10,490 nucleotides of DNA, from assembly GCA_965602945.1 (NCBI GenBank), contig CBFDBC010000134.1, positions 1-10,490 of the forward strand, given 5' to 3'. Below the pieces are notes generated by a model. It was not told the origin of the DNA. It was given only the letters and a program-made list of their open reading frames with translations, and searched no databases. Every line of letters starts with the position of its first letter. The stretch's first letter is position 1. The translations under genes and the position numbers were made by a program. This stretch comes from JAUXEH01 sp965602945 (lineage in GTDB: Bacteria > Acidobacteriota > Aminicenantia > Aminicenantales > Aminicenantaceae). Positions 5,742-10,490 of this stretch are shown in pieces.

Positions 5742-8117
5742 TCATTCATACCGGAGAGCCTCAATCGGGTCTCTGACCGCGGCCTTGCGCACCTGCGCGG
5801 CAACCGTCAGGAAAGCCGTGAGCAGCACCACCAGGCAGGCCAGGATGAAGGGCAGAGGACCGAGCGGCATGTGGTATCGGTAGACTCCGTCGAGCAGGGC
5901 CTTCAGGAAGAAATAGCTGAGAGGGAGTGCCAGGAACATGGCCGCGGACAGCAGGATCACATACCGTTTTGTGACCAGGGCTGAGATCTGCCTCGCCGAG
6001 GCACCGAGCACTTTGTGTATGCTGAGTTCCTTCATACGCTTGGAGATCATGAGGGTCACCAGGCCGAACAGACCCATGCATGAGATCAGCAGAGTGATGA
6101 CCGCCGTGGCGGAGAATATTCGGGTAATGACCAGGTTGTTCCGGTGGCCGGACTCGAAGACACTGTCCTGGAAAAAGGCATTAAAGACGCTGTCGGGGAA
6201 GAGTTCCTGCCAGGCCTTTCGCAAGGCCCCGGTTGACCGTATCCCTGTACCGGCACTGACTCTAGCGGAAAGGACCCTGTACGAATCTTCCGGCGCCAGC
6301 CGGAAGAAGGACGGTTCAATATCCTCGAAAAAGAACTGATAGTGGAAGTCTTCGACCACTCCGATGACCGTGAACGATCTGTTGTCGTAACGCAGGGTCT
6401 GGTCCACGGCCTGTTCCCAACCCATCTCCCGGACGAACCGTGCGTTCACAACCACCGCCGAATCCAGGTCGGTGCTCAGGTCGGATCGGAAGAATCTCCC
6501 GTGCTTGAGACGGACGCCCACGGTCTCAAGGTAATCCAGGCCCACATCGAAGCGGACGACCTCGTGTTTTTCCGCGGCGACTTCGATCACGGCCTCATCC
6601 CTGGACCTGCCGATGGAATGGACGGTACCGGCTGCACTGATCACGTTCGGATCGAGGACAGCGGCATTCCGCAGGATCGGAAACTGTTCCCCGCTTTCCA
6701 GAAGAACATTTACCACGTGTTCCTGATTGTACCCCCAGTCTCTCTGCCGCTGATACCGGTTGTTCTGCAGGAACGCCGCCACCAGGCAGAGGATCACGAA
6801 CGCGATCCCGAATTGGGCTGCAAGCAGGGCACTCGTGAACCTCTTTTTCCCGCCGAGCCTGGATTTATTCCTCATGATGTTGATAGGCTGCAGTCCGGTT
6901 ATGATCAGCGCCGGATAGGCCCCGGCCCCGATGCCTGTCAGAAAAAGCACCAGCACGAGATACAGCCAGAAGTGCGAGCTGCCGAAGAAGTCGAGCAACG
7001 TGAACTTCTCCGCGGACTCCATGATCCCCATAAGCCCCGGCAGGAATATAAACTCGGTGATCAGGAGTCCTGCCGCGAGGGCCAGGAAGCACATCAATAC
7101 GTTCTCTCCCAGGAACTGGCGCACCAGCTGCCCCCGCTGGCAGCCCACCACCTTGCGGATGCCGATCTCCTTGAGCCTTCTCGTGCTCGATCCGAGGGCG
7201 ATGTTCACGTAATTGAAGCAGGCCTGGATCAGGAGGAAAAGCCCGATGACAAAAAACAGGATGAGGGCCTGAGGCGTCGATCCGGCCGAGATGGAGCGCG
7301 CGATCTCCTGGGATTCCCAGGACAGCGTCGGCAGTGGCTCGAACGTGAAGGAAGCGATCGGCCTGTCAACATTGTCCGAATTGTGCCGTTTTCTGAAGGC
7401 CTCCAGACCACCCGCCACCACTCCGATATCCTCAGGATCTTTGACCTGGACAAAGGTCGCCTGGGCGTATGCGGTCCAGTCTTCAAACGCAACGGCACCA
7501 TTGTCCCGCAGATTTTCGAGCGAGGTCAGCATGCCGAATGCGAAGCTGGCATTATGGGGAAACTTCTCCGCCACTCCCTGTACGAAGTAGGATTCCTGCC
7601 GTTTCTCTCCCAGCGTGATCAGGATGTTCCGGCCGATCGGTTCTTCATCTCCGAAATACTTTTCCGCCGTGTCTCGACTGAGGATCAGGCTGTTTCTTTC
7701 CGTAAGGGCCGCTTTCCGGCCCCGATTTAAGGGAAATGTGAACATATCCAAAAAAACCGGATCCACGAATCGGATGGACTCGGTGAACACATGGTTTTCA
7801 ATACGAACCGCGGCGGTCAGATCGACAACCCGGACCGAACGTTCGACATGCGGGAACCCGGCCCCGAGCGATGGTCCCAGGGGCAGGGGAGAGTCCCCCC
7901 ACCGCCGTGCCTGCTCGTCGCCCTCGAGGGTGTACACGGCCATGAAGATGCTCCCTGCGTTCTCATGGAACCGGTCGCTCGTATACTCCTTATCGAGAAG
8001 CAGGAAGAAGACGATGCTGCAGCCGATGGCCACGGATAAGCCGGTGATGTTGATGAACGATGCGAGTTTGTTCCGTACGAGATTACGATATGCAAGTTTG
8101 AAGTACGTTATTAACAT
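5742..8117 (-). CDS. Duplicated FtsX/MacB-type ABC transporter permease (second full copy)
   Basis: This 791-residue inner-membrane permease has the same two-half plan as the copy at 156-2540. An anchor helix (about 20-42) is followed by a periplasmic domain, three helices (about 283-307, 335-358, 382-406), then the second half with a helix at about 427-449, a periplasmic domain and helices at about 666-690, 718-741 and 755-777. The coupling motifs are LKEIGIRKVVGC (about 315-326) and MKELSIHKVLGA (about 695-706); in the latter the usual Gly-Ile-Arg is Ser-Ile-His. The protein ends in DPIEALRYE. A GTG at 8120 directly precedes the ATG at 8117; the ATG is preferred because GGGAG lies 6 bases before it, a better spacing. 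It follows the propeller gene by 66 bp on the same strand, so the two are probably co-transcribed. No ATPase partner is visible. Outside the conserved motifs the two paralogs differ strongly, so they are not a recent duplication. Confidence 0.92.
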   Translation of the reverse strand: MLITYFKLAYRNLVRNKLASFINITGLSVAIGCSIVFFLLLDKEYTSDRFHENAGSIFMAVYTLEGDEQARRWGDSPLPLGPSLGAGFPHVERSVRVVDLTAAVRIENHVFTESIRFVDPVFLDMFTFPLNRGRKAALTERNSLILSRDTAEKYFGDEEPIGRNILITLGEKRQESYFVQGVAEKFPHNASFAFGMLTSLENLRDNGAVAFEDWTAYAQATFVQVKDPEDIGVVAGGLEAFRKRHNSDNVDRPIASFTFEPLPTLSWESQEIARSISAGSTPQALILFFVIGLFLLIQACFNYVNIALGSSTRRLKEIGIRKVVGCQRGQLVRQFLGENVLMCFLALAAGLLITEFIFLPGLMGIMESAEKFTLLDFFGSSHFWLYLVLVLFLTGIGAGAYPALIITGLQPINIMRNKSRLGGKKRFTSALLAAQFGIAFVILCLVAAFLQNNRYQRQRDWGYNQEHVVNVLLESGEQFPILRNAAVLDPNVISAAGTVHSIGRSRDEAVIEVAAEKHEVVRFDVGLDYLETVGVRLKHGRFFRSDLSTDLDSAVVVNARFVREMGWEQAVDQTLRYDNRSFTVIGVVEDFHYQFFFEDIEPSFFRLAPEDSYRVLSARVSAGTGIRSTGALRKAWQELFPDSVFNAFFQDSVFESGHRNNLVITRIFSATAVITLLISCMGLFGLVTLMISKRMKELSIHKVLGASARQISALVTKRYVILLSAAMFLALPLSYFFLKALLDGVYRYHMPLGPLPFILACLVVLLTAFLTVAAQVRKAAVRDPIEALRYE

Positions 8118-8124
8118 CACGCTC

Positions 8125-8156
8125 TCCCGTAAAGCTGTTTACTAATCTTAACGGGA
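8125..8156 (-). promoter_or_regulatory. Hairpin overlapping the ribosome binding site of the second permease
   Basis: On the - strand TCCCGTTAAG (8147-8156) and CTTTACGGGA (8125-8134) are 10-base arms with a single mismatch around a 12-base loop. The 3' arm includes most of the GGGAG Shine-Dalgarno sequence (8124-8128) of the permease that starts at 8117. In RNA this would mask the ribosome binding site. As DNA it could equally be a dyad operator between the propeller and permease genes. Confidence 0.45.
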
Positions 8157-8183
8157 TGGCATGTGGGTTTGTTCCCTTCCGCC

Positions 8184-9311
8184 TCAGCGACCGGGCAGAT
8201 TAATTCGATACTTTACGATCACCAGCGTGTCGTCTTCCTTCTCACAGGCCGCATACATGAAGTCTCCGGTAATTACGAGGTTATCTAGAGGAGAAAAGAG
8301 CGGCTTCAGGCCTTTTTCCAGTTCGATACCCGCCCTATAGAGGTATTCACCCTCAGGAGAGAAGATATCGATCTGCCGGATCCTGCCCCGGTTAACCTCC
8401 AGGTCCAGTTCGGGCACAAACACATAAATGAGTCCGTTGTGCATCTCGATGCGGTGGAAGTGCGTGAGAGCGTCCGGAAAGCTGTCGATTATCTGGTTGA
8501 GCGCATCCGCGGGAAGGTCCTGACGCTCAAAATACTTTCTTTTCATGCGTTTTGAAAACCTTGTCGGCTTCCTGTTGATGGAAAAGGAATCGATCCGGTT
8601 CCCCTCCAGATCGGTCACATGGATCAGATATTCATCGCTCATGCCCCAGTAAATCCTATTTCGGTCCTGCCCGATCGTTAGCAGGGGGGATAGGCCGACA
8701 ACAATCATGTCGAACACATATTCGCCGCTCCGGCCCACGCCCCCCCGAAAGGACGAAAATTCAGCCAAAACTCTCTCCGTTCCAAGTTCTAGATTTTGAA
8801 GAAGAATCTTACCCCTGCCTTCCGGAGTGTGGATGCCCGTAAGCGGGGCAGCGATGAGTTCTTCCTCATTCAGGAAAAGATGTAGAGGCAAGCCAGAGCC
8901 CTCTTGCCTGGCCTTTCGAAGATAGTCTCCATCTTTCGTGAAATAGTGGATACCGTTCATCCCAGTAATGATCACCTTATCATCGACCAGGAATGTGCGC
9001 TCCTGGCCGATGATCTCACCCGGCCCCTCGCCGCCTCTGGCAAAGCTTATCTTGAAGCCGCCTGCGGAATCGAAAATGTAATTGATGCCGTTTTCCATAT
9101 CAAAAATATATAGTCTGCCCTCATTCGAAACCCTGAGGGTGAAGGGAAGACCGAAGACGTCTTCTCCGGCCCTGTCAACCTCCCACACTTTTACCGGGCT
9201 GAAATCCCATTCTCCTTTTGCCGGCTTGTCCCGATTCTTGACCTCAGCCGAGAGGGTGGTAATTAAGATAAAACAGAATATAGTTGCCGTTATCAGTGTC
9301 CTTCGATACAT
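8184..9311 (-). CDS. Exported 6-bladed beta-propeller protein
   Basis: This 375-residue protein starts with a signal peptide (MYRR, hydrophobic core about 5-19, probable cleavage after LSA near residue 22). The mature part is built of repeated beta-strand units with the look of the 6-bladed beta-propeller (NHL-like, DUF5128/PF17170-type) family: LYIFDMENGINYIFDSAGGF (67-86), then the typical RGGEGPGEI loop (92-100), VIITGMNGIHYFTKDGDY (about 113-130), EYLIHVTDLEGNRIDSFS (227-244) and RQIDIFSPEGEYLYR (312-326). Such proteins act in the periplasm or at the surface, usually as binding scaffolds; the ligand is unknown. The frame extends 37 codons upstream, but the ATG at 9311 is preferred because AAAGGAG lies 6 bases before it, a signal peptide follows, and a sigma-54 promoter sits inside the extension. 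It precedes the second permease by 66 bp and may be its periplasmic partner. Confidence 0.85.
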   Translation of the reverse strand: MYRRTLITATIFCFILITTLSAEVKNRDKPAKGEWDFSPVKVWEVDRAGEDVFGLPFTLRVSNEGRLYIFDMENGINYIFDSAGGFKISFARGGEGPGEIIGQERTFLVDDKVIITGMNGIHYFTKDGDYLRKARQEGSGLPLHLFLNEEELIAAPLTGIHTPEGRGKILLQNLELGTERVLAEFSSFRGGVGRSGEYVFDMIVVGLSPLLTIGQDRNRIYWGMSDEYLIHVTDLEGNRIDSFSINRKPTRFSKRMKRKYFERQDLPADALNQIIDSFPDALTHFHRIEMHNGLIYVFVPELDLEVNRGRIRQIDIFSPEGEYLYRAGIELEKGLKPLFSPLDNLVITGDFMYAACEKEDDTLVIVKYRINLPGR

Positions 9312-9317
9312 GAGAGG

Positions 9318-9324
9318 CTCCTTT
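9318..9324 (-). promoter_or_regulatory. Ribosome binding site of the propeller gene
   Basis: AAAGGAG on the - strand lies 6 bases before the ATG at 9311. It fixes the start well inside the longer open frame and falls just after the transcription start predicted from the sigma-54 element (about 9326). Confidence 0.75.
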
Positions 9325-9336
9325 GTGCTATTGGAA

Positions 9337-9352
9337 TGCAAGTCTTGTGCCA
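9337..9352 (-). promoter_or_regulatory. rpoN-dependent promoter: Sigma-54 (-24/-12) promoter of the propeller gene
   Basis: On the - strand TGGCACAAGACTTGCA matches the RpoN consensus TGGCACR-N4-TTGCW at every defined position, with the GG and GC exactly 10 bases apart. It lies 25 bases before the ATG at 9311. The predicted start of transcription is near 9326, giving a leader of about 15 nt that just contains the ribosome binding site. No comparable element was found in front of the other genes. This implies control by a bacterial enhancer-binding protein encoded elsewhere. Confidence 0.7.
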
Positions 9353-9368
9353 CAATCGGTTCCCTGAA

Positions 9369-9385
9369 GAACACATCTCGTGTTC
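9369..9385. promoter_or_regulatory. 17-bp dyad upstream of the sigma-54 promoter (possible activator site)
   Basis: GAACACATCTCGTGTTC has perfect 6-bp arms and a 5-base spacer. Its centre is about 51 bases upstream of the predicted start of transcription. This is closer than most enhancer sites of sigma-54 activators but outside the -24/-12 element. It suits a dimeric helix-turn-helix regulator, either activator or repressor. Confidence 0.45.
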
Positions 9386-9393
9386 GGCAAAAG

Positions 9394-9410
9394 TGTAATG
9401 TTATTTTACA
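9394..9410. promoter_or_regulatory. Second 17-bp dyad further upstream
   Basis: TGTAATGTTATTTTACA has perfect 5-bp arms (TGTAA/TTACA) and a 7-base spacer. It is centred 25 bp from the neighbouring dyad. The sequence differs from that dyad, so it is either a different site or an AT-rich coincidence. Confidence 0.3.
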
Positions 9411-9473
9411 GAAGCGGCCCACACCGCGCTGGCGGGTGACGAAATAAACCGTGCGCTCGACCTTAGGGAACTG

Positions 9474-10490
9474 TTAAACGTGGGGAATGTCGGTGTGATG
9501 GGAGATCTCGAAGCTGGTGGTTACAAGGTCTTCGCGGTTGAGGGAATGGACGTTTTCGTGTCCGGTCAAGCGGGCGAACGTCTGCAGCTCCTCGGTACTG
9601 ACACGGAGGAAGTTTTCGACCCTCCCGGCCGCGTGATCGGTCATGATCCGTGCCCTCATCTCAGGCCTCTGGGTCGTTACGCCCACCGGACACCATCCGG
9701 TGTCACAGATGCGGTACTGCTGGCAGGCCGCAGCCATGAGCGCGGCCGTCCCCACGGCCACGGCATCCGCACCCATCGCCAGTGCCTTGGCGAAATCAGG
9801 GGACAGACGAAGCCCGCCTGTGATGACGAGAGAGACCCCATCCGCTTTCTGCTCGTCAAGGTACTTCCTGGCCCGATAAAGGGCATAGATCGTGGGGACG
9901 GAGGTCGCCGCCTTGATCATCTTTGGACTGGCTGCCGTCGCGCCCGGCCGTCCGTCGATCGTTATAAAATCCGGCTCGGCATAAAGCGCCACTTCCATGT
10001 CTTTTTCGATGTGCCCCGCCGCGAGCTTGATCCCAATGGGTTTTCCTCCCGATTTCTTCCTGAGCATGGATACGGTTTCTTTGAGGTCCTCACGGTTCTG
10101 GATATCCGGGAAGCGCGATGGGCTGATGATGTCCTGTCCCTCCTCGAAACCCCGGATGGAAGCGATCTCCCGGGTCACCTTGGCGCCTGGAAGATGCCCG
10201 CCCATCCCGGGCTTGGCCGACTGCCCGATCTTCATCTCGATGGCGTCCACCCTGCGGAGGTTTTCATCGGTGGCGCTGTATTTATTGGGCACATACTCGA
10301 AGATGTATTTGTAGGCATTGGAAAAGGACTCTTCCAGCAGGCCTCCCTGTTTTTTAACGTGCTTTTCGTATATTTTATGATATTTGTCTACATAGTTCGT
10401 TTTCGGTTTTTTGGCCGACTCTGAATTTCCCCTTGGGCAAAAACCTCCCGTAATTATCTCATCATCCTCTATTGAAAATACTTCGAGCTG
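9474..10490 (-). CDS. FMN-binding glutamate synthase-type protein, C-terminal part (partial)
   Basis: The frame is open to the right window edge and ends with TAA at 9474-9476, giving 338 residues; the start is outside. From about residue 49 it matches the glutamate synthase central domain (GltB domain 2, COG0069, a TIM barrel with FMN and an Fe-S cluster). Visible motifs are AIEMKIGQSAKPGMGGHLPG (84-103), GGKPIGIKLAAGH (148-160), ITIDGRPGATAASPK (176-190), VITGGLRLSPDFAKALAMGA (222-241), and the cluster cysteines C256, C262 and C267 in CQQYRICDTGWCPVG, with the C-x5-C-x4-C spacing of the glutamate synthase 3Fe-4S site. No GXGXG domain follows, as in archaeal-type single-domain proteins. The first 50 visible residues do not look like the usual barrel start: KKQGG stands where TGEGG is expected, and this stretch is much more AT-rich. 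It is followed 162 bp later by the propeller gene. The exact substrate is uncertain. Confidence 0.85.
   Translation of the reverse strand, partial: QLEVFSIEDDEIITGGFCPRGNSESAKKPKTNYVDKYHKIYEKHVKKQGGLLEESFSNAYKYIFEYVPNKYSATDENLRRVDAIEMKIGQSAKPGMGGHLPGAKVTREIASIRGFEEGQDIISPSRFPDIQNREDLKETVSMLRKKSGGKPIGIKLAAGHIEKDMEVALYAEPDFITIDGRPGATAASPKMIKAATSVPTIYALYRARKYLDEQKADGVSLVITGGLRLSPDFAKALAMGADAVAVGTAALMAAACQQYRICDTGWCPVGVTTQRPEMRARIMTDHAAGRVENFLRVSTEELQTFARLTGHENVHSLNREDLVTTSFEISHHTDIPHV

Noticed and set aside
6342..7730. Long + strand open frame of 462 codons opposite the second permease
   Set aside because: It lies wholly antisense to a well-supported permease. Its product is low in hydrophobic periodicity and rich in His, Arg, Gln and Asp, as expected for an antisense shadow in GC-rich coding DNA.
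9312..9422. N-terminal extension of 37 codons on the propeller protein
   Set aside because: The extension has no ribosome binding site of note and contains the sigma-54 promoter, whereas the inner ATG has AAAGGAG and begins a signal peptide.
9421..9440. CCGC-CAGC-GCGG stem as a terminator after the glutamate synthase gene
   Set aside because: It has only a 4-bp core extended past a bulge, and no U-run follows on the - strand, so it is too weak to call.
9480..10424. Open + strand frame of 314 codons opposite the glutamate synthase gene
   Set aside because: The - strand frame carries conserved motifs including the C-x5-C-x4-C cluster site. The + frame shows no recognisable family and has no ribosome binding site I can see.
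1..10490. CRISPR arrays, tRNA or rRNA genes, intact insertion sequences
   Set aside because: I saw no regularly spaced repeats, no cloverleaf-like intergenic sequence and no transposase with flanking repeats. Nearly all of the window is occupied by coding sequence.

Overview
The window reads as a chromosomal segment of a GC-moderate, diderm bacterium. My best guess is an Acidobacteriota or Candidatus Aminicenantes-type lineage. This is inference from gene content: duplicated FtsX/MacB-type permeases of about 790 residues without a linked ATPase, an exported 6-bladed beta-propeller protein, and a single-domain (archaeal-type) FMN glutamate synthase. No rRNA or other phylogenetic marker is present.

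Layout: one partial gene lies on the + strand and six genes on the - strand. At the left edge, the last 49 codons of an FtsX-type permease (+) converge on a full-length permease (-, 156-2540); only 3 bp separate the stop codons. Going up the - strand there follow a GT-C type membrane glycosyltransferase (2654-4204), an exported protein of unknown function (4372-5493), a second full-length duplicated permease (5742-8117), an exported 6-bladed beta-propeller protein (8184-9311), and the C-terminal 338 residues of a glutamate synthase-type FMN protein running off the right edge (9474-10490). Starts were moved inward from the longest ORF for four genes because clear Shine-Dalgarno sequences and signal or membrane-anchor N-termini sit there.

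How the parts may work together: the propeller gene and the second permease are only 66 bp apart on the same strand and probably share a transcript. A textbook sigma-54 -24/-12 element lies just before the propeller gene, with two dyads upstream of it, so this pair is probably under activator-dependent control. The permeases belong to the MacB/FtsX superfamily (mechanotransmission or lipoprotein-type, not classical import), and no ATP-binding subunit is encoded here. The glycosyltransferase and the exported unknown protein share the strand, but with gaps of 113-248 bp their operon membership is uncertain.

The most notable non-gene signals are a 13-bp-arm hairpin made from the conserved C-terminal codons of the two convergent permeases, the sigma-54 promoter with its dyads, a hairpin overlapping the ribosome binding site of the second permease, and an AT-rich, atypical segment upstream of the glutamate synthase domain that may mark a domain fusion. 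I saw no tRNA, rRNA, CRISPR array or intact insertion sequence, and no intergenic stretch exceeds 300 bases.
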